NCBI RefSeq assembly: GCF_001654985.1
Contig: NZ_LXEU01000058.1
Coordinates: 1 to 57,140 of the forward strand
Direction of reading: 5' to 3'
Source of the DNA: Kluyvera georgiana ATCC 51603
GTDB taxonomy: Bacteria; Pseudomonadota; Gammaproteobacteria; Enterobacterales; Enterobacteriaceae
DNA: 57,140 bases
In this document: positions 20,503-32,021 of the stretch, piece after piece
How positions within the stretch are numbered: the first letter of the stretch is position 1
How the letters are laid out: the number at the start of each line of letters is the position of its first letter
Translations under genes and position numbers: made by a program
Notes under the pieces: generated by a model
The model's input: only the letters and a program-made list of their open reading frames with translations
Database searches by the model: none
What the model was told of the DNA's origin: nothing

Positions 20503-21495
20503 ATGTTTCAACAGCAAAAGGATTGGAATACAAGAGAAAACGCGTTTGCTGCGTTTACCACCGGCCCGTTGATGGATTTCTGGCGCGGACGGGAAGAGGC
20601 GGAGTTTGTCGGCGTCGATCGCGTTCCGGTACGATTTGTACGTTTCAGCCTGCCTGCGCATGACCGGGTTATCGTGGTCTGCCCGGGGCGAATTGAAAGC
20701 TACGTGAAGTATGCTGAACTGGCATACGATCTTTTCCACAGCGGTTTTGATGTCCTGATTATCGACCACCGCGGTCAGGGGCGTTCCGGGCGTATGTTGT
20801 CCGACACCCATCGTGGCCACGTGGCGAAATTCAGCGACTACGTCGACGATCTTGCCGCCTTCTGGCAGCAAGAAGTTCTGCAGGGACGCTGGCGTCAGCG
20901 GTTTATTCTCGCCCATTCCATGGGGGGAGCAATTGCGACGCAGTTTTTACAGCGTAATCCCCATGGCTGTGATGCCATCGCGCTTTGTGCGCCGATGTTC
21001 GGTATTATCATGCGTCTGCCAGAATGGGTTGTGCGGCCGCTTCTCGATTGGGCTGAGGGCCATCAGCGTCTTCGTGAAGGGTATGCAATGGGAACAGGCC
21101 GATGGCACGCGCTGCCGTTTAGCCTTAACGTATTGACCCATAGCCGCGAACGTTATCGGCGCAACGTGCGTTTTTACGCCGATGAACCCCGGTTGCGGGT
21201 GGGCGGGCCAACGTACCACTGGGTCAGAGAAGGCATTCTGGCAGGAGAACAGATCCTTGCCGACGCCGCAAACGACGCGTTTCCTGTGCTGCTGATTCAG
21301 GCAGAAGAAGAACGCGTGGTGGATAACCGCATGCACGATCGTTACTGCGCCCTTCGCGCGGAGGCGGGCCACCCTTGTGAGGGCGGTAAACCGCTGGTCA
21401 TCGAAGGCGCCTATCATGAGATCCTTTTTGAAAAGGACGCTATGCGCTCAGTAGCACTCAATGCCATCGTCGATTTTTTTGGTCGACACCCTTAA
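20503..21495 (+). CDS. pldB: Lysophospholipase L2
   Basis: 330 aa; E. coli PldB is about ten residues longer at the C-terminus. Alpha/beta hydrolase that removes the acyl chain from lysophospholipids at the inner membrane. The nucleophile Ser is in AHSMGG; the IIDHRGQGRSGR strand is upstream, and the catalytic His is in the late GAYHEILFEKD segment. Lies 41 bp before yigL. In Salmonella and E. coli the sRNA SgrS pairs within pldB in the pldB-yigL mRNA to preserve yigL; I did not locate the pairing site. Confidence 0.96.
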   Translation: MFQQQKDWNTRENAFAAFTTGPLMDFWRGREEAEFVGVDRVPVRFVRFSLPAHDRVIVVCPGRIESYVKYAELAYDLFHSGFDVLIIDHRGQGRSGRMLSDTHRGHVAKFSDYVDDLAAFWQQEVLQGRWRQRFILAHSMGGAIATQFLQRNPHGCDAIALCAPMFGIIMRLPEWVVRPLLDWAEGHQRLREGYAMGTGRWHALPFSLNVLTHSRERYRRNVRFYADEPRLRVGGPTYHWVREGILAGEQILADAANDAFPVLLIQAEEERVVDNRMHDRYCALRAEAGHPCEGGKPLVIEGAYHEILFEKDAMRSVALNAIVDFFGRHP

Positions 21496-21536
21496 TTCGG
21501 CGCCAGCGCCGCACTTTTTAGAGGTTAAATTCGAAT

Positions 21537-22337
21537 ATGTACCAGGTAGTCGCATCTGATTTAGATGGCACCTTACTCTCCCCTGACCACCACTTAACGC
21601 CGTATGCCAAAGAGACGCTACAGCTGCTGACCGAGCGCGGCCTGCACTTTGTGTTCGCCACCGGTCGTCACTATATTGATGTTGGTCAGATTCGCGATAA
21701 TCTGGGGATCAAATCCTACATGATCACCTCTAACGGTGCGCGCGTGCACGATGCTGACGGCAAACAGGTCTTCGCCCACAACCTCGATCGCGATATTGCG
21801 GCCGATCTCTTTGGCATCGTTAATGCCAACCCGGATATCGTGACCAACGTCTATCGTGACGACGAATGGTTTATGAACCGCCATCGTCCGGAAGAGATGC
21901 GTTTCTTCAAAGAAGCGGTGTTCAACTACACCCTGTATGAGCCGGGTTTGCTGGAACCGGAAGGCGTCAGCAAGGTGTTCTTCACCTGCAACGACCACGA
22001 AACGCTGCTGCCGCTGGAGCAGGCGATCAACGCCCGTTGGGGCGATCGCGTGAACGTGAGCTTCTCGACGCTGACCTGTCTGGAAGTGATGGCGGGCGGC
22101 GTGTCGAAAGGTCACGCGCTGGAAGCGGTGGCAAAAGCAATGGGCTATACGCTAAAAGACTGTATTGCCTTCGGCGACGGCATGAACGATGCCGAAATGC
22201 TGTCGATGGCGGGTAAAGGTTGCATCATGGCCGGCGCGCACCAGCGTCTGAAGGATCTGCATCCGGACCTCGAAGTGATCGGGTCAAACGCCGATGACGC
22301 GGTACCTCACTACCTGCGCGATATGTACTTGCGATAA
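21537..22337 (+). CDS. yigL: YigL, HAD-family sugar/PLP phosphatase
   Basis: 266 aa. Cof-type HAD with motif I SDLDGTLLS (residues 7-15), motif II ITSNGA, the Lys of GGVSKGHAL, and motif IV FGDGMNDAEML. It dephosphorylates sugar phosphates and pyridoxal phosphate. In E. coli it relieves glucose-phosphate stress when SgrS stabilises the pldB-yigL transcript. Start follows AGAGGTT. Confidence 0.96.
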   Translation: MYQVVASDLDGTLLSPDHHLTPYAKETLQLLTERGLHFVFATGRHYIDVGQIRDNLGIKSYMITSNGARVHDADGKQVFAHNLDRDIAADLFGIVNANPDIVTNVYRDDEWFMNRHRPEEMRFFKEAVFNYTLYEPGLLEPEGVSKVFFTCNDHETLLPLEQAINARWGDRVNVSFSTLTCLEVMAGGVSKGHALEAVAKAMGYTLKDCIAFGDGMNDAEMLSMAGKGCIMAGAHQRLKDLHPDLEVIGSNADDAVPHYLRDMYLR

Positions 22338-22341
22338 AAAA

Positions 22342-22374
22342 TTGACGACTGGCTATTTAGTGGTCAGTTGTCAA
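22342..22374. promoter_or_regulatory. Imperfect palindrome before yigM
   Basis: TTGACGACTG (22342-22351) and CAGTTGTCAA (22365-22374) form a 10-bp stem with one G-T pair and a 13-nt loop, right after yigL and 50 bp before yigM. There is no T-run. It may be a yigL 3'-end hairpin or an operator for yigM; nothing visible decides. Confidence 0.35.
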
Positions 22375-22423
22375 CCTTCAACTCCGCTACAATGCGTGTT
22401 CATTTTCCAATCGGACATTCATT

Positions 22424-23323
22424 GTGGCGCTCCTGATTATTACCACGATTCTGTGGGCCTTTTCATTCAGTTTTTACGGCGAATACCTTGCCGGGCATGT
22501 AGACAGCTATTTTGCGGTGCTGGTGCGCGTGGGTTTGGCGGCGCTGGTGTTCCTGCCATTTCTGCGTACGCGCGGACACAGCCTGAAAACCGTCGGGCTG
22601 TATATGCTGGTGGGGGCGATGCAGCTGGGCATCATGTACATGCTGAGCTTCCATGCCTATCTCTATCTGACGGTCTCCGAGCTGCTGCTCTTTACCGTGC
22701 TGACGCCGCTCTATATCACGCTGATTTATGACCTGATGAGCGGGCGCCGTCTGCGCTGGAGCTACGCTTTTAGCGCACTGCTGGCGGTGATCGGCGCGGG
22801 CATTATTCGTTACGACCACATCACCAGCCACTTCTGGACCGGTCTGATTCTGGTGCAGTTATCGAACATCGTCTTTGCCATCGGCATGGTTGGCTATAAA
22901 CGCCTGATGGAAACCCGCCCGATGCCGCAGCATAACGCCTTTGCCTGGTTTTATCTCGGGGCGTTTCTGGTTGCGGCGGTGGCCTGGACGCTGCTCGGCA
23001 ACGCGCAGAAAATGCCGCAAACCCTGCCGCAGTGGGGAATTCTGGTGTTCCTGGGCGTCGTCGCATCGGGGGTGGGTTACTTTATGTGGAACTATGGTGC
23101 CACGCAGGTGGATGCGGGCACCTTAGGCATTATGAACAATATGCATGTGCCGGCGGGGCTGCTGGTTAACCTGGCAATCTGGCACCAACAGCCGCACTGG
23201 CCGAGCTTCCTCACAGGCGCGGCTGTGATCCTGGCCTCGCTGTGGGTGCATCGGCACTGGGTCGCTCCGCGTTCTTCACAAACGGCAGATGATCGCAAGC
23301 GTGGTTCCGCGCTGAACGAATAA
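22424..23323 (+). CDS. yigM: YigM (BioP), carboxylate/biotin transporter
   Basis: 299 aa with GTG start, same length as E. coli YigM. EamA-superfamily membrane protein with about ten helices. The E. coli protein is the high-affinity biotin importer. The C-terminal tail ([19 protein letters not shown]) is hydrophilic. The last 113 bp overlap the 3' end of metR on the opposite strand, so each stop codon lies inside the other gene. Confidence 0.94.
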   Translation: MALLIITTILWAFSFSFYGEYLAGHVDSYFAVLVRVGLAALVFLPFLRTRGHSLKTVGLYMLVGAMQLGIMYMLSFHAYLYLTVSELLLFTVLTPLYITLIYDLMSGRRLRWSYAFSALLAVIGAGIIRYDHITSHFWTGLILVQLSNIVFAIGMVGYKRLMETRPMPQHNAFAWFYLGAFLVAAVAWTLLGNAQKMPQTLPQWGILVFLGVVASGVGYFMWNYGATQVDAGTLGIMNNMHVPAGLLVNLAIWHQQPHWPSFLTGAAVILASLWVHRHWVAPRSSQTADDRKRGSALNE

Positions 23324-24164
23324 ACGCGTCCATCACCGGCTGACGCTGCTCGCCATCGCGCACGGCGGCGTACAGCCGGCTCCACAGCCCCTCGCCCAGG
23401 GTTTTGGTCACCACCAGGCCCTGGCGCTCAAAACTCTCTACCACCCAGTGCGGCAGGGCGGCAATGCCCATTCGCGCTGCCACCATCTGAATGAGCAGCA
23501 ACGTGTTATCCACGCTTTTCAACTGCGGGCTAATGCCTGCTGGCTGAAGGAAATGACGCCAGATATCCAGACGCTGACGCTGTACCGGATAAATCAACAG
23601 CGTTTCTGCCGCCAGATCTTCCGGCGTAATTCGCGCTTTGGTCGCCAGCGGATGGTCCGGCGCCAGAATCAGGCGCACTTCGTAATCAAACATTGGCGAA
23701 TAGTGCAGACCGCTACGCGGCAGGATGTCGGAGGTCAGCACGATATCCAGCTCGCTTTGCTGTAGCGCCGGCTGTGGGTCGAAGGTGACGCCGGACTTAA
23801 AGTCCATCTCTACCTGCGGCCACTGCTTATGGAAGTTTTCCAGCGCGGGCGTCAGCCACTGAATACAGCTATGGCACTCAATGGCGATGCGCAGCGTCGC
23901 CTGCTGCGGTTCATGACAGGCCTGAAGCGCTTGGGTTATTTGCGGCAACACCTGATTAGCCAACTGCAGCAGGATTTCGCCCTGTGGCGTAAAGCGCAGC
24001 GGCTGGCTCTTGCGGACAAAAAGTCGAAAGCCGAGGCGCTGCTCCAGATCGCTGAACTGGTGGGAGAGGGCGGATTGCGTCTGATGCAGCGTCGCCGCTG
24101 CCGCTGCGAGCGACCCGCAGTTCCGCAACGCCTGGAGCGTTTTCAGATGTTTAATTTCAATCAT
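23211..24164 (-). CDS. metR: MetR, LysR-family regulator of methionine genes
   Basis: 317 aa, as in E. coli. The N-terminal winged HTH (about residues 1-60, [27 protein letters not shown]) is followed by a substrate-binding domain that senses homocysteine. Activates metE and metH. Divergent from metE; a TGAA-N5-TTCA site overlaps its own start codon, consistent with autoregulation. The 3' end overlaps yigM tail to tail. Confidence 0.97.
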   Translation of the reverse strand: MIEIKHLKTLQALRNCGSLAAAAATLHQTQSALSHQFSDLEQRLGFRLFVRKSQPLRFTPQGEILLQLANQVLPQITQALQACHEPQQATLRIAIECHSCIQWLTPALENFHKQWPQVEMDFKSGVTFDPQPALQQSELDIVLTSDILPRSGLHYSPMFDYEVRLILAPDHPLATKARITPEDLAAETLLIYPVQRQRLDIWRHFLQPAGISPQLKSVDNTLLLIQMVAARMGIAALPHWVVESFERQGLVVTKTLGEGLWSRLYAAVRDGEQRQPVMDAFIRSARNHACDHLPFVKNAERPSADAPTARPGSQPRL

Positions 24165-24176
24165 GAAAGTCCTTCA
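24164..24176. promoter_or_regulatory. MetR binding site between metR and metE
   Basis: TGAAAGTCCTTCA is an exact match to TGAA-N5-TTCA, the MetR consensus. It overlaps the metR start codon. A second, partial copy begins at 24184 (TGAACAATTTGC). Confidence 0.8.
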
Positions 24177-24198
24177 CTTCGGCATGAACAATTTGCGC

Positions 24199-24251
24199 TT
24201 GAGGATTATACAGTACCTTCACATTATGGATGTGTAAACATCTGGACGGCT
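24199..24251 (+). promoter_or_regulatory. metE promoter with tandem MetJ (met box) array
   Basis: A plausible promoter is TTGAGG (24199-24204), 17-bp spacer, CATTAT (24222-24227). Immediately after it three adjacent octamers resemble the met box AGACGTCT: GGATGTGT, AAACATCT and GGACGGCT (24228-24251). MetJ with S-adenosylmethionine binds such tandem boxes cooperatively, so the array would cover the start point. Confidence 0.65.
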
Positions 24252-24281
24252 AAAACACAAAAAATCCATGAGAGGCATATG

Positions 24282-26543
24282 ATGACTATTCTGAACCACA
24301 CCCTCGGTTTTCCTCGCGTTGGCCTGCGTCGCGAGCTAAAAAAAGCGCAAGAAAGCTACTGGGCGGGTCACGCCTCCCGTGAAGAACTGCTGGCTGTAGG
24401 CCGCGAGCTACGCGCCCGCCACTGGGAGCAGCAGAAGCAGGCGGGCATTGACCTGCTGCCGGTGGGCGATTTTGCCTGGTACGATCACGTGCTAACCACC
24501 AGCCTGCTGCTCGGTAACGTTCCGGCGCGTCATCAAAATAAAGACGGTTCGGTTGATATCGATACCTTATTCCGCATTGGCCGTGGTCGCGCCCCGACGG
24601 GTGAGCCAGCGGCGGCGGCAGAAATGACCAAATGGTTTAATACCAACTATCACTACATGGTGCCGGAGTTCACCAAAGGTCAGCAGTTCAAACTGACCTG
24701 GACCCAACTGCTGGATGAAGTAGACGAAGCGCTGGCGCTCGGCCACAAGGTGAAGCCTGTGCTGCTGGGGCCGGTTACCTACCTGTGGCTGGGGAAAGTG
24801 AAGGGCGAGCAGTTTGACCGCCTGAGCCTGTTGAACGACATTCTGCCGGTGTACCAGCAGGTGCTGGCGGAGCTGGCAAAACGGGGTATTGAGTGGGTAC
24901 AGATTGATGAACCCGCGCTGGTACTGGAGCTGCCGCAGGTTTGGCTGAACGCCTTCAAACCCGCGTACGATGCGCTGGCAGGGCAGGTAAAATTACTGCT
25001 GACCACTTATTTTGAAGGTGTAACGCCAAACCTGGATACCATTACCGCGCTGCCGGTGCAGGGTCTGCATGTTGATTTCGTGCACGGTAAAGATGATGTC
25101 GCCGAGCTGAACCAGCGTCTGCCTGCCGACTGGCTGTTGTCAGCGGGGCTGGTGAACGGTCGTAACGTCTGGCGCGCCGATCTCAGCGAAAAATATGCGC
25201 AAATTAAAGATATCGTCGGCAAACGTGACCTGTGGGTGGCTTCTTCCTGCTCTCTGCTGCACAGCCCAATCGATCTCAGCGTGGAAACCCGCCTTGATGC
25301 CGAAGTGAAGAGCTGGTTTGCCTTCGCGCTGCAAAAATGCGGCGAGCTGGCGCTGCTGCGCGATGCGTTGAACAGCGGCGATACGGCGGCAATTGTGGAA
25401 TGGAGCGCACCGATCCAGGCGCGTCGTCACTCTACCCGTGTACATAACGCCGCGGTGGAAAAACGTCTGGCGGCGATCGCCGCGCAGGACAGCCAGCGCG
25501 CCAACGCTTACCCGGTTCGCGCCCAAGCGCAGCGTGCCCGCTTTAATCTGCCGGCCTGGCCGACCACGACGATCGGCTCATTCCCGCAAACCACCGAAAT
25601 TCGCGGCCTGCGTCTGGACTTCAAAAAAGGCAATCTTGATGCTGCACACTATCGCACCGGTATTGCGGAGCATATCAAACAGGCGATTGTTGAACAGGAA
25701 CGTCTGGGGCTCGACGTGCTGGTGCACGGTGAAGCCGAGCGTAACGACATGGTGGAATACTTTGGCGAGCATCTGGATGGTTTCGTCTTTACCCAGAACG
25801 GTTGGGTGCAGAGCTATGGTTCTCGCTGCGTGAAGCCGCCGGTGGTGATTGGCGACGTCAGCCGCCCGGAAGCGATCACCGTGGAGTGGGCGAAGTACGC
25901 GCAGTCGCTGACCGACAAGCCGGTAAAAGGTATGTTGACCGGTCCGGTGACCATTCTTTGCTGGTCATTCCCGCGTGAAGACGTGACGCGTGAAACCATC
26001 GCCAAGCAGATTGCGCTGGCGCTGCGTGATGAAGTGGCGGATCTGGAAGCGGCGGGCATTGGCATTATTCAGATTGATGAACCGGCGCTGCGCGAAGGTC
26101 TGCCGCTGCGGCGCAGCGACTGGGCCGCGTATCTGGCGTGGGGGGTAGAAGCTTTCCGTATTAACGCGGCGGTGGCGAAGGATGAAACCCAGATCCACAC
26201 CCACATGTGTTACTGCGAGTTCAACGACATCATGGATTCCATTGCGGCGCTGGACGCGGATGTCATCACCATTGAGACCTCACGCTCCGACATGGAGTTG
26301 CTGGAATCGTTTGAAGAGTTCGACTATCCCAACGAAATTGGGCCGGGCGTCTACGATATTCACTCGCCGAACGTCCCGAGCGTGGAGTGGATTGAGGCCC
26401 TGCTGAAGAAGGCGGAGCAGCGTATTCCGGCTGAGCGACTGTGGGTGAACCCGGACTGCGGCCTGAAAACGCGCGCCTGGCCGGAGACCCGCGCGGCGCT
26501 GGCGAACATGGTCAAAGCCGCGCAAAATCTGCGTCAGGCGTAA
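24282..26543 (+). CDS. metE: Cobalamin-independent methionine synthase
   Basis: 753 aa, equal to E. coli MetE, from the second of two adjacent ATGs (24282) with GAGAGG six bases upstream. The open frame runs back another 151 codons, but that part is antisense to metR. It transfers methyl from methyltetrahydropteroyl-triglutamate to homocysteine. Zinc ligands are His and Cys in HTHMCYC (641, 643) and Cys in NPDCGLKTR (726). Two TIM barrels; the N-terminal one begins [15 protein letters not shown]. Controlled by MetR and MetJ. Confidence 0.98.
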   Translation: MTILNHTLGFPRVGLRRELKKAQESYWAGHASREELLAVGRELRARHWEQQKQAGIDLLPVGDFAWYDHVLTTSLLLGNVPARHQNKDGSVDIDTLFRIGRGRAPTGEPAAAAEMTKWFNTNYHYMVPEFTKGQQFKLTWTQLLDEVDEALALGHKVKPVLLGPVTYLWLGKVKGEQFDRLSLLNDILPVYQQVLAELAKRGIEWVQIDEPALVLELPQVWLNAFKPAYDALAGQVKLLLTTYFEGVTPNLDTITALPVQGLHVDFVHGKDDVAELNQRLPADWLLSAGLVNGRNVWRADLSEKYAQIKDIVGKRDLWVASSCSLLHSPIDLSVETRLDAEVKSWFAFALQKCGELALLRDALNSGDTAAIVEWSAPIQARRHSTRVHNAAVEKRLAAIAAQDSQRANAYPVRAQAQRARFNLPAWPTTTIGSFPQTTEIRGLRLDFKKGNLDAAHYRTGIAEHIKQAIVEQERLGLDVLVHGEAERNDMVEYFGEHLDGFVFTQNGWVQSYGSRCVKPPVVIGDVSRPEAITVEWAKYAQSLTDKPVKGMLTGPVTILCWSFPREDVTRETIAKQIALALRDEVADLEAAGIGIIQIDEPALREGLPLRRSDWAAYLAWGVEAFRINAAVAKDETQIHTHMCYCEFNDIMDSIAALDADVITIETSRSDMELLESFEEFDYPNEIGPGVYDIHSPNVPSVEWIEALLKKAEQRIPAERLWVNPDCGLKTRAWPETRAALANMVKAAQNLRQA

Positions 26544-26549
26544 GTAACG

Positions 26550-26574
26550 GCGGGCAGGCGTTATGCCTGCCCGC
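26550..26574. terminator. Strong hairpin after metE
   Basis: Perfect 10-bp arms GCGGGCAGGC and GCCTGCCCGC with a 5-nt loop, 6 bp after the metE stop. No T-run on either side, so it may stabilise the 3' end rather than terminate on its own. It lies between convergent metE and the GH1 gene. Confidence 0.6.
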
Positions 26575-26660
26575 CCATCAACCGGCTGAGGTGGTGGCTC
26601 AACCACGTCAGTTCATCTTTGTGCCGCACCAGCCAAACAGAATCATCTCTCGCGGGTCGC

Positions 26661-28405
<1,745 letters not shown>

Positions 28406-28451
28406 CAGTGCCGTCTGCAAAGGGGGCATGCCGGGTCCCTGTCAGTAGAGC

Positions 28452-28502
28452 AAAAAAAGACCTGAAGCCGAAGGTCTCTCGAAAGAGAAGATCGGCTTCA
28501 GG
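28452..28502 (-). terminator. Intrinsic terminator of ysgA
   Basis: On the minus strand the arms CCTGAAGCCGA and TCGGCTTCAGG (11 bp) enclose a smaller TCTCT/AGAGA hairpin and are followed by TCTTTTTTTGC. It lies 60 bp after the ysgA stop and before the EIIA remnant. The stretch 28405-28451 holds nothing else I can assign. Confidence 0.9.
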
Positions 28503-28559
28503 CCTTGCTTACGGATCGTCGTGATACACCTGTGCTTACCACCCTGAACGGCGAGCGGC

Positions 28560-29372
28560 TTAACCCTTTTTACCGTTGTACTGCGCGAACCACGCTAGCA
28601 TGCGCTGCCAGCCGTCTTTGGCTGACTCTGCATGATAGCTGGGACGATAATCAGCGTTAAATGCGTGCCCGGCATCGGGATAAACCACGATATCCGCTTT
28701 CGCGTTCGCTGCGCGTAACGCGTGGCGCATGGTTTCCACGGTATCAAGCGGAATACCGCTATCTTTACCGCCGTACAGGCCGAGCACCGGTGCGCTGAGA
28801 TCGACCGCCACGTCGACCGGATGTTTCGGGCTGTTCAGCGTTTTATCCCCTATCAGACGGCCATACCAGGCGACGGCGGCCTTCAGCTGCGGGTTATGCG
28901 CGGCGTACAGCCACGCAATGCGGCCACCCCAGCAAAAGCCGGTAATCGCCAGGCGGTTGGCGTCGCCGCCGTTGCGGGCGGCCCAGCTAGCGACATGATC
29001 GAGGTCGGCCAGCACCTGCGCGTCGGGCACTTTGCTGACCAGCCCGCTGAACAGCGACGGAATGTCGTCATAATCGTTCGGATCGCCCTGGCGGAAATAG
29101 AGCTCCGGCGCAACGGCCAGATACCCCTCGAGCGCCAGGCGTCGGCAGATATCACGGATGTGTTCGTGGACGCCAAAAATCTCCTGCACTACGATGATTA
29201 CCGGAAGCGGCGCATCGCTGTGTTTGGGGCGAGCGTGATAGGCGGGCAGCAGATCGCCCTGTGACGGAATGGAGATTTCTCCCGCCGTAATCGCCTCTTC
29301 GGGCGTATGAACGATGGTCGAGGCATGAGGTGAAGCCGCAGGGGCAAATCCAGGTTGTTTGTTGGTTGTCAT
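28560..29372 (-). CDS. ysgA: YsgA, dienelactone hydrolase family protein
   Basis: 270 aa, one shorter than E. coli YsgA. Alpha/beta hydrolase of the DLH family: the nucleophile Cys is in GFCWGG, and the His in DAGHAFNADY completes the triad. VQEIFGVHEHIRDICRRLA is the characteristic N-terminal strand-helix. The physiological substrate is unknown. Single gene divergent from udp, with its own terminator. Confidence 0.94.
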   Translation of the reverse strand: MTTNKQPGFAPAASPHASTIVHTPEEAITAGEISIPSQGDLLPAYHARPKHSDAPLPVIIVVQEIFGVHEHIRDICRRLALEGYLAVAPELYFRQGDPNDYDDIPSLFSGLVSKVPDAQVLADLDHVASWAARNGGDANRLAITGFCWGGRIAWLYAAHNPQLKAAVAWYGRLIGDKTLNSPKHPVDVAVDLSAPVLGLYGGKDSGIPLDTVETMRHALRAANAKADIVVYPDAGHAFNADYRPSYHAESAKDGWQRMLAWFAQYNGKKG

Positions 29373-29466
29373 GGCATTCTCCGTACCCTTTTAATGAACG
29401 CATAGCCGAATTACAGTGCCTTAATGCGGCGTATTTTTGTGCAGCAGGAATTAACAATAACTTGTT

Positions 29467-29488
29467 AATGTGATGTGAATCACTAATT
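29467..29488 (+). promoter_or_regulatory. Distal CRP site of udp
   Basis: AATGTGATGTGAATCACTAATT matches TGTGA-N6-TCACA in all but one base. Its centre is 51 bp upstream of the proximal site, close to the -93.5/-41.5 pair known in E. coli udp, between which CytR binds. Confidence 0.85.
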
Positions 29489-29517
29489 GCGTGGAATTTA
29501 ATGTAATATTTTTAATT

Positions 29518-29561
29518 CTTAGTGATGGTAATCACGAAAAAGAGTTGTGGTCTTCTATAAA
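29518..29561 (+). promoter_or_regulatory. Proximal CRP site and -10 of udp
   Basis: GTGATGGTAATCAC (29522-29535) is the proximal CRP site. TATAAA at 29556-29561 is the -10, and the start point would be about 29570, placing the site near -41.5, the class II position. The region between the two CRP sites is where CytR would bind. Confidence 0.8.
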
Positions 29562-29609
29562 GTACATTTTTGCTTCTTCTGACAAAACTGAACCACAGAG
29601 GAGTTTTTT

Positions 29610-30371
29610 ATGTCCAAGTCTGATGTTTTTCATCTCGGTCTCACTAAAAATGATCTACAAGGGGCCACGTTAGCGATTGTCCCTGGTGACCCGGAGCGTG
29701 TGGAAAAGATCGCCGCGCTGATGGAAAAGCCGGTCAAACTGGCATCTCATCGTGAATTTACCTCCTGGCGTGCCGAACTCGACGGCAAGCCGGTCATCGT
29801 GTGCTCAACCGGTATCGGTGGCCCATCTACCTCTATCGCCGTGGAAGAGCTGGCGCAGTTGGGTATCCGTACCTTCCTGCGTGTGGGCACCACCGGGGCG
29901 ATTCAGCCGAACATCAACGTCGGTGACGTGCTGGTGACGACCGCTTCCGTCCGTCTGGACGGTGCGAGCCTGCACTTTGCGCCGATGGAATACCCGGCTG
30001 TTGCTGATTTCGCGTGTACCACCGCGTTGGTTGAAGCAGCGAAATCTGTGGGTGCAACTACCCACGTGGGCGTAACCGCCTCTTCCGACACCTTCTACCC
30101 GGGTCAGGAACGTTACGACACCTTCTCTGGCCGCGTGGTGAAAGCCTTCAAAGGCTCCATGGAAGAGTGGCAATCCATGGGCGTGATGAACTACGAAATG
30201 GAATCGGCCACGCTGCTGACCATGTGTTCCAGCCAGGGTCTGCGTGCGGGGATGGTTGCCGGCGTTATCGTTAACCGTACCCAGCAGGAAATTCCAAACG
30301 CAGAGACCATGAAGCAGACCGAAAGCCACGCGGTGAAAATCGTGGTGGAAGCGGCGCGCCGCCTGCTGTAA
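29610..30371 (+). CDS. udp: Uridine phosphorylase
   Basis: 253 aa, as in E. coli. It cleaves uridine with phosphate to uracil and ribose-1-phosphate. PNP/UDP family motifs: [12 protein letters not shown] near the N-terminus and [21 protein letters not shown], the phosphate/ribose loop; [13 protein letters not shown] holds the ribose-binding Glu-Met-Glu. CAGAGGAG precedes the ATG. Controlled by CRP and CytR judging from the upstream sites. Confidence 0.98.
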   Translation: MSKSDVFHLGLTKNDLQGATLAIVPGDPERVEKIAALMEKPVKLASHREFTSWRAELDGKPVIVCSTGIGGPSTSIAVEELAQLGIRTFLRVGTTGAIQPNINVGDVLVTTASVRLDGASLHFAPMEYPAVADFACTTALVEAAKSVGATTHVGVTASSDTFYPGQERYDTFSGRVVKAFKGSMEEWQSMGVMNYEMESATLLTMCSSQGLRAGMVAGVIVNRTQQEIPNAETMKQTESHAVKIVVEAARRLL

Positions 30372-30388
30372 TTTTCCCTCCCTTTGCG

Positions 30389-30419
30389 AAAGGCCGACTT
30401 GTTCGGCCTTTTTCTTTTT
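30389..30419 (+). terminator. Intrinsic terminator of udp
   Basis: AAAGGCCGA (30389-30397), CTTGT loop, TCGGCCTTT (30403-30411), then TTCTTTTT. Clear arms and T-tract. Confidence 0.92.
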
Positions 30420-30511
30420 GCGTAGACGCTCGCAGGAAACTGCTTTAAAACTGGACGTTTATACAGCACAATTCTATTTTTTGCAGATAACCGGTTTATG
30501 CAGGGGGCATT

Positions 30512-31921
30512 GTGGATATTGCCGTGGTGATTTATGCGCTGGTGGCGCTGGCGGGGATCGCGATTGGCTGGCTGGCGGCGAGCTATCGCGTGGCGCAGCA
30601 GCGCGCCGAGCAGTTAGCGGAAGAGCGTGATGTGTACGGTGAGCTGAGCGCAGCGAAACAGCAGATTGCCCAGAATGCCCACTGGCGTGAAGAGTGTGAG
30701 TTGCTCAATAACGAACTGCGTAACCTGCGGGAAATCAACTCGTCGCTGGAGGTCGATCTCCGTGAAGTGACCACGCTGCTGGAAACCACTCGCCAGCATG
30801 GTGATGAAAAATATCGCCTGATGCTCAACAGCGAACAGCGCCTGAGCGAACAGTTTGAAAACCTCGCCAACCGCATCTTTGAACAGAGCAACCGCCGCGT
30901 TGATGAACAGAACCGGCAGAGCCTGCACGGCCTGCTTACGCCCCTGCGCGAGCAGCTCGACGGTTTTCGCCGCCAGGTACAGGAAAGCTTTGGTCAGGAG
31001 GCGCGTGAGCGCCATACTCTGGCGCATGAAATTCGTAACCTCCAGCAGTTAAACGCTCAGATGGCGCAGGAAGCGGTCAACCTGACCCGGGCGCTGAAGG
31101 GCGACAACAAAACCCAGGGCAACTGGGGGGAAGTGGTGCTGACCCGCGTGCTGGAGGCTTCCGGCCTGCGGGAAGGGCACGAGTACGAAACCCAGGTGAG
31201 CATCAATACCGATGCCAATTCGCGCATGCAGCCCGATGTGATCGTCCGTCTGCCGCATCGCAAAGACGTGGTGGTCGACGCCAAAATGACGCTGGTGGCC
31301 TACGAGCGTTACTTTAACGCGGAAGATGATTACACCCGTGAAGCGGCGCTGCAGGAGCATATAGCGGCGGTGCGTAACCATATTCGCCTGCTGGGGCGCA
31401 AAGACTACCAGCAGCTGCCGGGCCTGCGTTCGCTGGACTACGTACTGATGTTTATCCCCGTCGAGCCGGCTTTCCTGCTGGCGCTTGACCGCCAGCCAGA
31501 GTTAATCAGCGAAGCGCTGAAAAACAATATCATGCTGGTAAGCCCCACCACGCTGCTGGTGGCGCTGCGTACCATCGCTAACCTGTGGCGCTATGAACAT
31601 CAAAGCCGCAATGCGCAACATATTGCTGAACGAGCCAGCCGCTTATATGACAAAATGCGCCTTTTCGTGGACGATATGTCGGCCATCGGCCAGAGCCTCG
31701 ATAAAGCCCAGGATAACTACCGCCAAGCGATGAAAAAGCTGACCAGCGGGCGCGGCAATCTGCTGACGCAGGCAGAAGCCTTCCGCCACCTTGGGGTAGA
31801 GGTGAAGCGCGAGATTAATCCGGATTTGGTTGAACAGGCGACGGCGCAGGACGATGATTTTCGTCTGCGCGATGATACCGACGCGAATGATGACAATCCG
31901 TTAGCCGCAGAACGCCGCTAA
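30512..31921 (+). CDS. rmuC: RmuC, DNA recombination protein
   Basis: 469 aa, GTG start. One N-terminal membrane segment (about residues 1-24), a long coiled coil (about 25-190), then the RmuC nuclease-like domain with GNWGEVVLTRVLEASGLREG and PDVIVRLPHRKDVVVDAKM, which carries the conserved Asp and Lys of the restriction-endonuclease fold. Loss raises inversion at short repeats in E. coli. The C-terminal 30 residues are acidic and variable. Confidence 0.96.
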   Translation: MDIAVVIYALVALAGIAIGWLAASYRVAQQRAEQLAEERDVYGELSAAKQQIAQNAHWREECELLNNELRNLREINSSLEVDLREVTTLLETTRQHGDEKYRLMLNSEQRLSEQFENLANRIFEQSNRRVDEQNRQSLHGLLTPLREQLDGFRRQVQESFGQEARERHTLAHEIRNLQQLNAQMAQEAVNLTRALKGDNKTQGNWGEVVLTRVLEASGLREGHEYETQVSINTDANSRMQPDVIVRLPHRKDVVVDAKMTLVAYERYFNAEDDYTREAALQEHIAAVRNHIRLLGRKDYQQLPGLRSLDYVLMFIPVEPAFLLALDRQPELISEALKNNIMLVSPTTLLVALRTIANLWRYEHQSRNAQHIAERASRLYDKMRLFVDDMSAIGQSLDKAQDNYRQAMKKLTSGRGNLLTQAEAFRHLGVEVKREINPDLVEQATAQDDDFRLRDDTDANDDNPLAAERR

Positions 31922-32021
31922 TCCGGCGTCGGGACGGATTTCGTAACGGGGTGGAATCGTAGGGCAATTGCGTCCAATCTGTTACACTCCATGAACATTT
32001 TCTTGATAAGCAGGCATAGAG

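Noticed and set aside
23829-24281. 151-codon upstream extension of metE
   Set aside because: The extension is antisense to metR, and the known 753-aa protein starts at 24282 after a good Shine-Dalgarno.
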